Of a stretch of 64,000 nucleotides of DNA, positions 35,568 to 43,964 are shown in pieces (within the stretch, counting starts at the first letter, position 1; every line of letters starts with the position of its first letter). The position numbers and the translations under genes were made by a program. The stretch comes from Azospirillum halopraeferens DSM 3675 (GTDB lineage: Bacteria > Pseudomonadota > Alphaproteobacteria > Azospirillales > Azospirillaceae). The DNA is taken from contig NZ_AUCF01000013.1 in assembly GCF_000429625.1 (NCBI RefSeq), positions 124,001-188,000 of the forward strand, given 5' to 3'. The notes under the pieces are model-generated. The model was not told the DNA's origin, ran no database searches, and was given only the letters and a program-made list of their open reading frames with translations.

Positions 35568-36688
35568 CGGCCGGGCTCCGTCCAGACGCGCACCTTCACC
35601 CCGGCGTCCAGCTTGTGCACGCCGGCGCTGACCACCGCCTCACCGTCCTTCAGCCCGTCGGCGACGATGATGCGGTCCCCGGCGTAGGCGGCCACGCGCA
35701 CCGGCCGCAGCTCCAGCCGGCCCTCCCGCGGGTCGACCACCCACACCGCCGGGGCGCCATCGCTGTGGGCCAGCGCGGTGGCCGGCAGGCGCGCCACCGG
35801 TCCGCCGCGCGGCAGCGTCGCCACCAGCGTGGCGGTCATGCCCAACTGCACCGCCGCCGGCGGGTCGGCCAGGGTGATGCGCGCCTGGAAGGTGCGGGTG
35901 GCGGCATCGGCGCTGGGCGACAGCTCCCGCAGCGCCCCGCGGATGGAAACGCCGGGCAGCGCCCACAGCTCCACCCCCAGATCCCGCGTCTCCAGCCCGC
36001 CCACCTGATGCTCCGGCACGTTGGCCACCGCCTCCAGCTCGCCCAGACGGGCGATGCGGAAGGCGGTGCGGCCCTGGGCCACCACCTGTCCCGGCTCCAC
36101 CAGCACCTCGGTGACCACACCGGGGCCGTCGGCCGTCAGGGTGGCGTAGAGGGCGGAGTTGGTGACGACGCGAAGCTGCGCCTCCACCTCGCGCACGCGG
36201 GCCTCCGCCTTATCCAGGGTGGCCTTGCGGCGCTCGTATTCCTGCTGGCTCGCCCAGTCGCCGGCGCGCAGGCGGCCATAGCGCGCGAACTCCGCCCGGG
36301 CGTTGGCGGCATCGGCCCGGGCGGAGGCAAGCTGCGCCTCGCTGGCGCGCACCTGCAACTCAATGTCGGCGGGGTCCAGGCGGGCCAGCACCGTGCCGGC
36401 CTCCACCCGCGCGCCGACACCCACCAGCCGTTCCACCACCTTGCCGGCGATGCGGAACCCCACGTCCGCCTCCACCCGCGGGCGGATCACCGCGGGGTAG
36501 CGCACCACGTCGGCCGCCGTCTCCAGCACGACCGTGGCAACGCGCACCGGCCGCACCGCGTCCGCAGCGGCAGCGTCGGCCGGAGCCGCCGATTCGGCGC
36601 GGCAGCCCGCGACGGCCAGCGCCGCCGCCATCAGCATGCCCGCCGTGCCAACACCCCGGCCCCTACCCCGCATGCGCCGCGTCGTCAT
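35564..36688 (-). CDS. RND periplasmic adaptor lipoprotein (membrane fusion protein)
   Basis: From ATG at 36688, with GGAGGGTGG just upstream, the 374-residue product has a signal peptide ending in LAVAGC, a lipobox. A lipoyl/beta-barrel fold follows with VEADVGFRIAGKVVERLVGV, LDPADIELQVRASEAQLASA and a helical hairpin (ASQQEYERRKATLDKAEARV), then VVTEVLVEPGQVVAQG. It links the RND permease to an outer-membrane channel. It is the first gene of the pump operon, and its promoter region holds the TetR-type palindrome. Confidence 0.95.
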   Translation of the reverse strand: MTTRRMRGRGRGVGTAGMLMAAALAVAGCRAESAAPADAAAADAVRPVRVATVVLETAADVVRYPAVIRPRVEADVGFRIAGKVVERLVGVGARVEAGTVLARLDPADIELQVRASEAQLASARADAANARAEFARYGRLRAGDWASQQEYERRKATLDKAEARVREVEAQLRVVTNSALYATLTADGPGVVTEVLVEPGQVVAQGRTAFRIARLGELEAVANVPEHQVGGLETRDLGVELWALPGVSIRGALRELSPSADAATRTFQARITLADPPAAVQLGMTATLVATLPRGGPVARLPATALAHSDGAPAVWVVDPREGRLELRPVRVAAYAGDRIIVADGLKDGEAVVSAGVHKLDAGVKVRVWTEPGR

Positions 36689-36725
36689 GGCCACCCTCCG
36701 CCCCCAACACTGGACTGGACTGTAT

Positions 36726-36779
36726 CGTATCGCTATCCTGTACGCCGACACCCGCTCCGGGTCAAGATAGAACGATACG
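36726..36779. promoter_or_regulatory. Inverted-repeat operator between the efflux operon and tetR-type gene
   Basis: Left arm CGTATCGCTATC (36726-36737) and right arm GATAGAACGATACG (36766-36779) pair as an inverted repeat with one or two differences. They sit between divergent starts at 36688 and 36798, where a TetR dimer would cover both promoters. Confidence 0.65.
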
Positions 36780-36797
36780 GTTCAGTACAGATTCAGC

Positions 36798-37436
36798 ATG
36801 ACGGACACCTCCTCTCCCCCGCCGCGCGACGACCCCAGGACCGACAAGATCCTGGCTGCCTCCAAGGCCATGTTCCTGGAACAGGGGTACGACGCCACCT
36901 CCATGGATCAGGTCGCCCAGGCGGCGCGGGTGTCGAAGACGACGCTCTACACCCGCTTCCCGTCGAAGGAGGCGCTGTTCTCCGCCACCATCGGGGCGGA
37001 GTGCGAGCGGCGCGGCATGCGCTTCGGTCCCGGGGAACTGGACCATCTGCCCATCGAAGAGGGGCTGGTGCGCATCGGCCTGCGCTTCGTCGACCTGATC
37101 TGGTCGGATGAGGCCCTGCGCATCTTCCGCCTGGCGGCCGGCGACGCCGGCCGGTTCCCGGAAGTGGCGCGCCTCTACTTCGCCGCCGGCCCGACCCACG
37201 CGGTGCGGTCCGTGGCAACGTTCCTGGAGCGCGCGCAGGAGAGGGGCGTCCTGCCGCGGCTGGACGATTCCCTGTTCGCCGCGCGGATGCTGCTGTCCAT
37301 GCTCCAGGCCGGCCCCTGGTTCGAACTGGTGCTGGGCATCGGCACGGTGCCGACGCCCGAGCAGCGCGACGCCTTCGTGCACCGGGTGGTGCGGGTCTAT
37401 CTGGCGGGAATCACCGCGGAAGCCGCACAGGGGTAA
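36798..37436 (+). CDS. TetR/AcrR-family transcriptional repressor
   Basis: The 212-residue protein has the TetR helix-turn-helix at about 15-60: TDKILAASKAMFLEQGYDAT, SMDQVAQAARVSKTTLYTRF and PSKEALFSATI. A variable ligand-binding domain follows. It is divergent from the RND adaptor/permease operon, with an inverted repeat between them, so it most probably represses the pump and itself until a drug or metabolite is bound. The ligand is unknown. Confidence 0.95.
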   Translation: MTDTSSPPPRDDPRTDKILAASKAMFLEQGYDATSMDQVAQAARVSKTTLYTRFPSKEALFSATIGAECERRGMRFGPGELDHLPIEEGLVRIGLRFVDLIWSDEALRIFRLAAGDAGRFPEVARLYFAAGPTHAVRSVATFLERAQERGVLPRLDDSLFAARMLLSMLQAGPWFELVLGIGTVPTPEQRDAFVHRVVRVYLAGITAEAAQG

Positions 37437-37460
37437 GGGTTAGGGTGAAGGCGCCCGCCC

Positions 37461-38159
37461 TTACCCCATCACCCGCCACCGCCCGTCCGATTGCAGGCAG
37501 GCGGTGCCGTTGACCGACTGCCGCCGCCCGTCGATGACGGCGACGGTGCGGTACTCCCGGCAGGCGCCGCCACGGTCCTGCCAGGCGCGCAGCGGCGTCA
37601 CCTCGTACTGCGCCGCCGGCGAGGCCCAGCGGATGGGCTGGCCGACCGGCCCGTACTGCAGCGCCTGCCCGACGCACGCCTGGTCCGCCCCGTCCATGGA
37701 GCGGCCGAGCGAGCCGCCGACCAGCGCCCCCAGCACCGCCCCGCCGATGGTCGCCGCGGTGCGCCCGTCGCCCTTGCCGAATTGATTGCCGATCAGCCCG
37801 CCGGCGGCCCCGCCCAGCAGGGCGCCCACCACGTCGCGGTTGCAGGCCAGCCCCGGCAGGCCGGCCGACGGCGCCAGCGTGTTGGGCATGCGGCCGAAGA
37901 AGACGTCCGGGCCGGGATCGACGTAGACCGGGTACGGCGCGACGGTGCGCGGACCGCCGCCCTTGCACTTGCGCTCTTCCTTATAGTCGCCGTTGCGCTT
38001 CCATTTGCGCTCCACCTTGCAGGGGCCGTCCCAATACACGTCCTTCCACTCCCCCTTGCCGTGCCCGCGCGCATGCCACGGCGGATCGGCCGCCACCGGC
38101 CCCGCCGCCAGCACGGCGGCCACCGCCGCCCCGACCATCGACACGGTCGCACGCTTCAT
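37461..38159 (-). CDS. Exported glycine-zipper (17 kDa surface antigen-like) protein
   Basis: The 232-residue product has a signal peptide (MKRATVSMVGAAVAAVLAAG), then a basic, aromatic-rich mid part (CKVERKWKRNGDYKEERKCK). The glycine-zipper block is RDVVGALLGGAAGGLIGNQF, then TAATIGGAVLGALVGGSLGR, and the C-terminal domain has ASPAAQYEVTPLRAW and AVIDGRRQSVNGTACLQ. Such proteins insert in or sit on the outer membrane, like the rickettsial 17 kDa antigen. The ATG has a strong GGAGGGAGGG site. The role is structural or unknown. It is convergent with the TetR-type gene. Confidence 0.8.
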   Translation of the reverse strand: MKRATVSMVGAAVAAVLAAGPVAADPPWHARGHGKGEWKDVYWDGPCKVERKWKRNGDYKEERKCKGGGPRTVAPYPVYVDPGPDVFFGRMPNTLAPSAGLPGLACNRDVVGALLGGAAGGLIGNQFGKGDGRTAATIGGAVLGALVGGSLGRSMDGADQACVGQALQYGPVGQPIRWASPAAQYEVTPLRAWQDRGGACREYRTVAVIDGRRQSVNGTACLQSDGRWRVMG

Positions 38160-38339
38160 CGCTGTCCCTCCCTCCACGAACGATCGGGAGATGGAACGGC
38201 CCCGCCCCGGCTTTATTCCGTGACAGAAAGGGGGCGAAGGGGGTGCCCCCCGCGAGGGGGCGTGCGGGTTTGCCTTTGGTCGAATGGCCCGGTCGCGTGT
38301 AGTATCCATGGTCTTCGTTGCACCATCGGCTCCGCCATC

Positions 38340-38540
38340 ATGCGAACGAACATCGACATCGACGACGACCTCCTTGCAGAGGCCATGAAAGCCATGGGAC
38401 AGCCGAACAAGCGCGCAACGGTCGAAGAAGCGTTGCGCATGGTGGTTCGGCTTCACCGTCAACGTCTGGCGATCGCGGACATGGCCGGCCTCGGTTGGGA
38501 CGGTGATCTCAACGCCAGCCGCGAAGGCCGTGCATTGTGA
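38340..38540 (+). CDS. vapB: VapB-type antitoxin
   Basis: The 66-residue protein starts MRTNIDIDDDLLAEAMKAMG, a ribbon-helix-helix-like DNA-binding region, followed by ATVEEALRMVVRLHRQR. This matches VapB antitoxins of the VapB_antitoxin family (DUF2191-like). Its stop overlaps the GTG start of the PIN toxin gene (GTGA), the usual translational coupling. It would neutralise the toxin and repress the operon. Confidence 0.9.
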   Translation: MRTNIDIDDDLLAEAMKAMGQPNKRATVEEALRMVVRLHRQRLAIADMAGLGWDGDLNASREGRAL

Positions 38541-38926
38541 TCCTTGTCGACAGCTCGGTCTGGATCGCCAACCTCCGGGGCCTTGAGACGCCGACCGTTC
38601 GCACGCTGCGGACACTCACCGATCCCGATCGCCTGCTCGTCGGTGATCTGATCCTGATCGAGGTCCTCCAAGGGGCCAGGAGCGACGCACACGCGGAACG
38701 GATCGAGCGCAACCTTCGACAGTTCACGCTCGTGCCGTTGCTCGACGGCAACGTCCCCGTTCGCGCTGCAAGGAACTACCGCGCCCTTCGCGAGCGCGGA
38801 GTCACGGTGCGCAAGACCATCGACGTGATCATCGGCACGTATTGCATTGAAAACGGCTGCGCGCTCCTGCACGACGATCGCGATTTCCTGCCGATGCAGG
38901 AGCATCTCGGGCTGCGGTCGGCCTGA
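38537..38926 (+). CDS. vapC: VapC-type PIN-domain ribonuclease toxin
   Basis: The 129-residue PIN domain has the acidic residues in ILVDSSVWI (Asp5), LILIEVLQGA (Glu), RKTIDVIIGTYC (Asp) and LLHDDRDFLP (Asp), the expected metal-binding set. VapC toxins cut tRNA or rRNA to halt growth under stress. GTG at 38537 overlaps the antitoxin stop. All catalytic acids are present, so the pair should be active. Confidence 0.93.
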   Translation: MILVDSSVWIANLRGLETPTVRTLRTLTDPDRLLVGDLILIEVLQGARSDAHAERIERNLRQFTLVPLLDGNVPVRAARNYRALRERGVTVRKTIDVIIGTYCIENGCALLHDDRDFLPMQEHLGLRSA

Positions 38927-38932
38927 TCGACC

Positions 38933-39118
38933 CTACGGCCGCTTGAACAGCGCCTCGGCGGCGTTCTTGTGGGACTGCTTGGCGTCGATGGCGGCACGGG
39001 CGCGGGCGATCTCGGCTTCCAGTTCGGCGATGTAGTCGTTCAGCTCCGCCACCGACAGGATGCCCAGGTCCCTGGGCGCCGGCTTCACCTTGCGCGGTTC
39101 GAGATCGTCGAGGTTCAT
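38933..39118 (-). CDS. DUF1192 family small protein
   Basis: The 61-residue protein MNLDDLEPRKVKPAPRDLGI continues with LSVAELNDYIAELEAEIARA and a basic tail (DAKQSHKNAAEALFKRP). This is the DUF1192 pattern: a short acidic start, then one coiled-coil helix. The function is unknown. It has a good AGGGAGGG site and is divergent from the quinone oxidoreductase gene, the usual neighbour arrangement in alphaproteobacteria. Confidence 0.88.
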   Translation of the reverse strand: MNLDDLEPRKVKPAPRDLGILSVAELNDYIAELEAEIARARAAIDAKQSHKNAAEALFKRP

Positions 39119-39211
39119 GGGCTGGCCCTCCCTTTGGCCGGGGCGGCGGCGCTTGTCAGGCCGCCGGGGCAGTTCTACCCTTTGCCCAACCATCAGTGAA
39201 GGGGGGAAGCC

Positions 39212-40219
39212 ATGGGCATCGCTCTGCCCGAGAGCATGAGGTGCGTGGAGATCACCGCGCCCGGCGGTCCGGAGGTGCTGCGCCCGGCCGAGCGGCCGGC
39301 GCCGGTGCCGGGACCGGGAGAGATCCTGGTGGAGGTGGCGGCGGCCGGCGTGAACCGGCCGGACGTGCTGCAACGCCTGGGCCGCTACGACCCGCCGCCC
39401 GGCGCGTCCGACCTGCCGGGGCTGGAGATCGCCGGGCGTGTGGTGGCGCTGGGTGAAGGGGTGACGGAGTGGGCGGCCACCGACCCGGTGTGCGCCCTGG
39501 TGGCCGGCGGCGGCTATGCACAGTACTGCGCGGTGCCCGCGGGCCAGGCCCTGCCCGTGCCGAAGGGCCTGACCATGGTGGAGGCCGCGGCCCTGCCGGA
39601 AACCGTCTTCACCGTGTGGACCAACGTGTTCGAGCGCGGCGCGCTGAAACCGGGCGAGGTGTTCCTGGTGCACGGCGGCTCCAGCGGCATCGGAACCACG
39701 GCGATCCAGCTTGCCGGGGCGCGCGGTGCCCGGGTGTTCGCCACCGCCGGCTCCGCCGACAAGTGCCGCGCCTGCGAGGGGCTGGGGGCCGAGCGCGCCA
39801 TCGACTACCGGACCGAGGACTTCGTCGCCGTCCTGAAGGAGGCAACCGGCGGCAAGGGCGTGGACGTGGTGCTGGACATGGTGGGCGGCGACTACATCGC
39901 CCGCGACATCGAGGTCATGGCCCCCGACGGGCGTCACGTCTCCATCGCCTTTCTCCGGGGGGCGAAGGTGACGCTGAACCTGTTCCCGGTGATGACCAAG
40001 CGGCTGACGCTCACCGGCTCCACCCTGCGCGCCCGCCCGGCGGCGGAGAAGGCCCGCATTGCCCGCGCCGTGCGGGACGAGGTGTGGCCGCTGGTGGAGG
40101 AGGGCCGGATGAAGCCGGTGGTGCACGCCACCTTCCCGCTGGAACAGGCGGCGGAGGCGCACCGGCTGATGGAATCCAGCGCCCACATCGGCAAGATCGT
40201 GCTGACCGTCGGACCCTGA
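39212..40219 (+). CDS. NAD(P)H quinone oxidoreductase, PIG3 type (zinc-free MDR family)
   Basis: The 335-residue medium-chain reductase begins MRCVEITAPGGPEVLRPAER after a short leader. It has AAAGVNRPDVLQRLGRYDPP, the NADPH-binding FLVHGGSSGIGTTAIQLA and VVLDMVGGDYIARDIEVMAP. The GVNRPDxxQRxG motif and absence of zinc ligands mark the PIG3-type quinone reductase group. It lies 93 bp from DUF1192. Its TGA stop is the first three bases of a palindromic element. Confidence 0.94.
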   Translation: MGIALPESMRCVEITAPGGPEVLRPAERPAPVPGPGEILVEVAAAGVNRPDVLQRLGRYDPPPGASDLPGLEIAGRVVALGEGVTEWAATDPVCALVAGGGYAQYCAVPAGQALPVPKGLTMVEAAALPETVFTVWTNVFERGALKPGEVFLVHGGSSGIGTTAIQLAGARGARVFATAGSADKCRACEGLGAERAIDYRTEDFVAVLKEATGGKGVDVVLDMVGGDYIARDIEVMAPDGRHVSIAFLRGAKVTLNLFPVMTKRLTLTGSTLRARPAAEKARIARAVRDEVWPLVEEGRMKPVVHATFPLEQAAEAHRLMESSAHIGKIVLTVGP

Positions 40220-40258
40220 TACCGGGTTCGGACAGTCCAGACGTCCGAACCCGGTATC
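40218..40258. repeat. 16-bp perfect inverted repeat overlapping the oxidoreductase stop codon
   Basis: Arms GATACCGGGTTCGGAC (40218-40233) and GTCCGAACCCGGTATC (40243-40258) with a 9-base loop. The stop TGA (40217-40219) forms the start of the sequence TGATACCGGG. The same arrangement occurs after the AMIN/TPR gene at 53721-53757. Confidence 0.85.
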
Positions 40259-40315
40259 GGCCGCGACGGCGGCCGCGGCCCGATCGGGCCGAAGCCTGCG
40301 TGGCGTTTGAACGCA

Positions 40316-40338
40316 GCGGTCAGGATTGTCCTGACCGC
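40316..40338. repeat. 10-bp inverted repeat
   Basis: Arms GCGGTCAGGA and TCCTGACCGC with loop TTG, between the first palindrome and the terminator. Confidence 0.7.
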
Positions 40339-40347
40339 GTATGACGC

Positions 40348-40383
40348 AAACGCCCCGCCCCCGTTGCCGGGGGCGGGGCGTTT
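40348..40383. terminator. Strong bidirectional terminator between the oxidoreductase and S41 protease
   Basis: Stem AAACGCCCCGCCCCCG/CGGGGGCGGGGCGTTT (16 bp) with loop TTGC. The two genes converge on it from both sides. Confidence 0.85.
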
Positions 40384-40432
40384 CAGGTTCCCGCCGAAGA
40401 GTCCGCCGAACGGTCCGCCGACCGACCGACCG

Positions 40433-41722
40433 TCAGCCGGCGCTGCCCACCGTCTGGGCGACCGTGGCCGGGGCCGGGGCAACCGGCACCGCGCCGGCGG
40501 TGGTGGTGGGCGGCAGGGTGCCGCGGGCGTTCAGGATGGCCAGGGCGCGGGCGAGCGGCTGGTCGGTCGCCGCGTCGGGGCGCTCCTGCCAGTCCAGGTT
40601 CGCCTCGGTGTCGGGGCCGATCTGCTCGTGCGGCTGGATGCCGACCTCGTGGATCGAATGGCCCGCCGGGGTGAAGTAGCGCGCGGTGGTCAGCTTGATC
40701 GCCGCCCCTTCCTTCATGGGAAGGATGCTCTGGATCACCCCCTTGCCGAAGGTCTTGGAGCCGATCACCGTCGCCCGCCCGTGGTCCTTCAGGGCGCCGG
40801 TCAGGATCTCCGACGCCGAGGCCGAGCGGCCGTTGACCAGCACCACCACCGGAGCGCCGCCGGTCTCGTCGCCGGCGGTCGCGGTGTAGGTGCGGTTCGC
40901 GGCACGGTCGCGGCCGCGGGACGTCAGGATGGTGCCGTCCTCCAGGAACGCGTCGGCCACGTCGACGCTGGCGCGCACCAGCCCGCCGGGGTTGTTGCGC
41001 ACGTCGATGACGAAGCCGCGCAGCGCCGGCCCGATTTCCGCCCGCAGTTCCCGGATCGCCTTGTTGACGCCCGGATAGGTCTGGCGGTCGAAGCGGCCGA
41101 TGCGGATGTAGCCCACCTGGCCCACCGCCGCGTGCTTCACCGACGGAACCGTCACGGTGCCGCGCACCACCGCCAGGTCCATGGGGTTGGCGGCGTCGCC
41201 GCGCAGGATCGTCAGGGTGACCGAGGTGCCGTTGGCGCCGCGGATCAGGCGGTTGACCGACGCCTGGTCCTGCTCGGACACGGAATGGCGGTCGACGGCC
41301 AGGATGACGTCGCCGTGGCGCAGGCCGGCCTGCTCCGCCGGCGACCCCTCGATGACCTCGATGATGCGGTAGCGGTTGCCGTCAGGGGCATAGCGCACGC
41401 CGATGCCGGCGAAGACGCCGCGCGTGGTCTGCTGCATCTCCTGATAGTCGGCGGCGTTCATGTACTTGGAATATTTGTCGCGGCCGGCCATGGCGCCGAT
41501 GGCGATCTCGGCCAGTTCGCGGTTCGACATGGGCTCGACGTAGCTGGACCGGACGCTGCGCAGCGCCTGGATGAACAGATCCACGGCCTCCCGCTCGCTG
41601 TCGCGGACCGACTGCTGGGCGGGTGCGGCCTGCGCGTGCTCGTCGGCGGGCTGAGCGAAGGCCGGGACCGGCAGGGCGAGGAAGGCGCAGAGCGCGATGG
41701 CGGCGGCGTAGGGCACTTTCAC
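40433..41722 (-). CDS. S41 family C-terminal processing protease (CtpA-like)
   Basis: From GTG at 41722 (GGAGAGA upstream) the 429-residue product has a signal peptide ending PVPAFAQ. A PDZ domain follows (RIIEVIEGSPAEQAGLRHGD), then the S41 core with LVNGRSASASEILTGALKDH (catalytic Ser) and VIGSKTFGKGVIQSILP (catalytic Lys), and the substrate-loop YIRIGRFDRQTYPGVNKAIR. It acts in the periplasm on C-termini of envelope proteins. A perfect CtrA box lies 92 bp upstream, so cell-cycle control is likely. It is convergent with the oxidoreductase gene across a strong terminator. Confidence 0.95.
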   Translation of the reverse strand: MKVPYAAAIALCAFLALPVPAFAQPADEHAQAAPAQQSVRDSEREAVDLFIQALRSVRSSYVEPMSNRELAEIAIGAMAGRDKYSKYMNAADYQEMQQTTRGVFAGIGVRYAPDGNRYRIIEVIEGSPAEQAGLRHGDVILAVDRHSVSEQDQASVNRLIRGANGTSVTLTILRGDAANPMDLAVVRGTVTVPSVKHAAVGQVGYIRIGRFDRQTYPGVNKAIRELRAEIGPALRGFVIDVRNNPGGLVRASVDVADAFLEDGTILTSRGRDRAANRTYTATAGDETGGAPVVVLVNGRSASASEILTGALKDHGRATVIGSKTFGKGVIQSILPMKEGAAIKLTTARYFTPAGHSIHEVGIQPHEQIGPDTEANLDWQERPDAATDQPLARALAILNARGTLPPTTTAGAVPVAPAPATVAQTVGSAG

Positions 41723-41813
41723 GGCGGCTCTCTCCGGCGGTGGAGCGTGACGTTCGACTGCCCCCGGGACAGCGGCAATCACCCCGAGGTGTGCCCAGCA
41801 TCTCTGACTTTAG

Positions 41814-41828
41814 TTAACTCATGGTTAA
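41814..41828. promoter_or_regulatory. CtrA box before the S41 protease gene
   Basis: TTAACTCATGGTTAA is an exact TTAA-N7-TTAA; on the minus strand it reads TTAACCATGAGTTAA, beginning with the preferred TTAACCAT. It lies 92 bp upstream of the GTG at 41722. Confidence 0.65.
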
Positions 41829-41869
41829 CTATAACTTGGCCGTATGGAGTGGGGTGAGATGGCCACCGC

Positions 41870-42865
41870 CTACTGACCGCCCCGGGGAAGCAGGCCGATG
41901 TCCCGCAGCACGCTCTGCACCCGCCCGCGTTCGACGCGGAGGAAGGCCGCGAACTGGTCCGGCGTCTGGTAGAGATCCAGCCACCCGTGCCGTTCCAGCG
42001 TGGCCTTCCAGGCCGGGCTGCGCGCCATGGCCTCCACCGTGTCGGCCAGTGCGCGCTTTTGCTCGTCGGTGATGCCCGGCGGGGCGACGACGCCGCGCCA
42101 GTTGACCAGATCCAGGTTGACGCCCTGCTGCTTCAGTGTGGGCACGCCGATGTCCGCCACCGGGGCCGGCGCGCTGATGGCCAGCGCGCGCAGCGTGCCG
42201 GCCCGGACCTGCGACGCGAACTCTGACCAACCGGATACGCCGACCGTCACATGACCGCCGAGGATGGCCGCCAGCGCCTCGCCGCCGCCGGAGAACGGAA
42301 CGTAGTTGACCGACGCCGGGTCGACCCCCACCGCCGTTGCCAGCAACCCCACCAGCATGTGGTCAGCCCCGCCCGCCGAACCGCCGCCCCAGGACACCGC
42401 GCCGGGATTCTCCCGGAACTGCGCCAGCAGATCCTCCATCGACCGGATCGGGGATGCGGCGGGGACGACGATCACTTCGTATTCCCCGGTCAGGCGGGCG
42501 ATGGGGGTCACCTGGTCCAGCGTCGCCGGCGACCGGGCCACCTGGACGGCCCCGACCATCACCAGGCCGCTGACCATCAGCGTATCGGGGCTGCCCTTGA
42601 AGCCGCTGATCACCTGCGCCAGCCCGACGGTGCCGCCGGCGCCGGGAATGTTGACCACCTCCACCGCGCGGGCGGGGTCGACGGATTCCAGCACGTCGCG
42701 CATGGCGCGCGCGGTCTGGTCCCAGCCGCCGCCCGATGCCGCCGGAGCGATGACCCGCAAGTCGCCGGCCGCCGCCGCGGCATGGGCGGCGGCCGTTGCG
42801 ATCGCGAGGGCGGCAAGAACCGCGAGGAAAGGCTTGAACGGGGCCCGCAGGTAGGGTATGCGCAT
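41870..42865 (-). CDS. Tripartite tricarboxylate transporter substrate-binding protein (TctC/Bug family)
   Basis: The 331-residue protein (ATG at 42865 with AAGGGAAG upstream; an in-frame ATG at 42883 would add six residues) has a signal peptide ending AHAAAAAG. The Bug-type domain follows: LRVIAPAASGGGWDQTARAM, VVNIPGAGGTVGLAQVISGF, SWGGGSAGGADHMLVGLLAT and GGHVTVGVSGWSEFASQVRA. It binds a carboxylate or similar ligand for a TctAB permease, but none is encoded here, so it is an orphan binding protein, which is common for this family. Confidence 0.93.
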   Translation of the reverse strand: MRIPYLRAPFKPFLAVLAALAIATAAAHAAAAAGDLRVIAPAASGGGWDQTARAMRDVLESVDPARAVEVVNIPGAGGTVGLAQVISGFKGSPDTLMVSGLVMVGAVQVARSPATLDQVTPIARLTGEYEVIVVPAASPIRSMEDLLAQFRENPGAVSWGGGSAGGADHMLVGLLATAVGVDPASVNYVPFSGGGEALAAILGGHVTVGVSGWSEFASQVRAGTLRALAISAPAPVADIGVPTLKQQGVNLDLVNWRGVVAPPGITDEQKRALADTVEAMARSPAWKATLERHGWLDLYQTPDQFAAFLRVERGRVQSVLRDIGLLPRGGQ

Positions 42866-43116
42866 CCTCGACTTCCCTTTCATGCTTCGCTTTTTGTGGT
42901 CTCGTTTGCGGCGGGGGCCGTAAACAAGGCGAAGCGTGTGCGGGAGTGTAACAGAGGACCGGTTCACCACGATCCGCGGAACGTGTGTTCCGGTGCGCTT
43001 ACAACCGTCGACGCCGCACCCAATATGGTGTGAACGTCCGGATCATCGGAGATAGCCGCCGGAGTCCGCCCGTCGCAGGGAAGGCGGACCCGGTCACGAG
43101 TTTGTCAGGAGGGACG

Positions 43117-43737
43117 ATGGCACTGCCCTTGATGCCGAAAGCGACGGCCGTCTGGCTGGTGGAGAACACATCCTTGTCGTTCGAGCAGATCGCGGCCTTC
43201 TGCGGCCTGCACTCGCTGGAGGTGCAGGCGATCGCCGACGGCGAAGTCGCGGTGGGCATGGTCGGCCTCGACCCCATTGTCAACGGCCAGCTCACCAAGG
43301 CCGAGATCGAGCGGTGCGAGGCGGACGCCAACGCCAAGCTCCGCCTCCTGGTGCCCGACCTGCCGCAGCCGGCCGCCCGCTCCAAGGGGCCGCGCTACAC
43401 CCCCATCACCAAGCGCGGCGACAAGCCCGATGCCATCGCGTGGCTGCTGAAGCACCATCCCGAGCTGTCGGATGCCCAGGTCAGCCGGCTGATCGGCACG
43501 ACCAAGCCGACCATCTCGGCGGTGCGCGACCGCAGCCACTGGAACGCCGCGAACATCAAGCCGCGCAACCCGGTGCTGCTCGGCCTGTGCACCCAGCGCG
43601 AGCTGGAGGAGGCGCTGGCCCAGACCGTCCGCCGCGTGCCCGTCGAGGGCGCGGACACCGGGCAGGAGGACGCCGACCGGGACGAGGCCGGGCACGACGG
43701 GGACGACGACACTCCCTACCGCTACCAGGAATCGTAA
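43117..43737 (+). CDS. trcR: Cell cycle transcriptional regulator TrcR (DUF1013)
   Basis: The 206-residue protein has the DUF1013 sequence MALPLMPKATAVWLVENTSL, SFEQIAAFCGLHSLEVQAIA, DGEVAVGMVGLDPIVNGQLT and PDAIAWLLKHHPELSDAQVS with RLIGTTKPTISAVRDRSHWN. It looks helix-turn-helix based and was linked in alphaproteobacteria to cell-cycle transcription. The last 30 residues are acidic and vary. ATG 43117 has AGGAGGG at the right distance. Together with sciP it points to the CtrA-type cell cycle. Confidence 0.9.
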   Translation: MALPLMPKATAVWLVENTSLSFEQIAAFCGLHSLEVQAIADGEVAVGMVGLDPIVNGQLTKAEIERCEADANAKLRLLVPDLPQPAARSKGPRYTPITKRGDKPDAIAWLLKHHPELSDAQVSRLIGTTKPTISAVRDRSHWNAANIKPRNPVLLGLCTQRELEEALAQTVRRVPVEGADTGQEDADRDEAGHDGDDDTPYRYQES

Positions 43738-43796
43738 GCCGGCGCCGGGACTCCCCCTCCCCCGCGCCGGTCCGCCGGCGGAGGGAGGGGAGCGGA

Positions 43797-43964
43797 TCAC
43801 GCCCGCGCCAGGCGGATCATCTCGTCCTTCAGGCGCAGTTTCTGTTTCTTGATCCTGACAAGGACACTGTCGTCCGGATACGGCCGCAGGGCTTCGCGCT
43901 TCAGTTCCTGTTCCAGAGCCTGGTGTTTCATGCGCAGGGATTCGATCCGGTCCTCGCAGGCCAT
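43797..43964 (-). CDS. YdcH/DUF465 family small protein
   Basis: The 55-residue protein MACEDRIESLRMKHQALEQE ends KKQKLRLKDEMIRLARA. This is the DUF465 (YdcH) pattern of one long charged helix that probably dimerises. The function is unknown. It has a good AGGAGGGAG site and is convergent with trcR across an imperfect GC hairpin. Confidence 0.9.
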   Translation of the reverse strand: MACEDRIESLRMKHQALEQELKREALRPYPDDSVLVRIKKQKLRLKDEMIRLARA

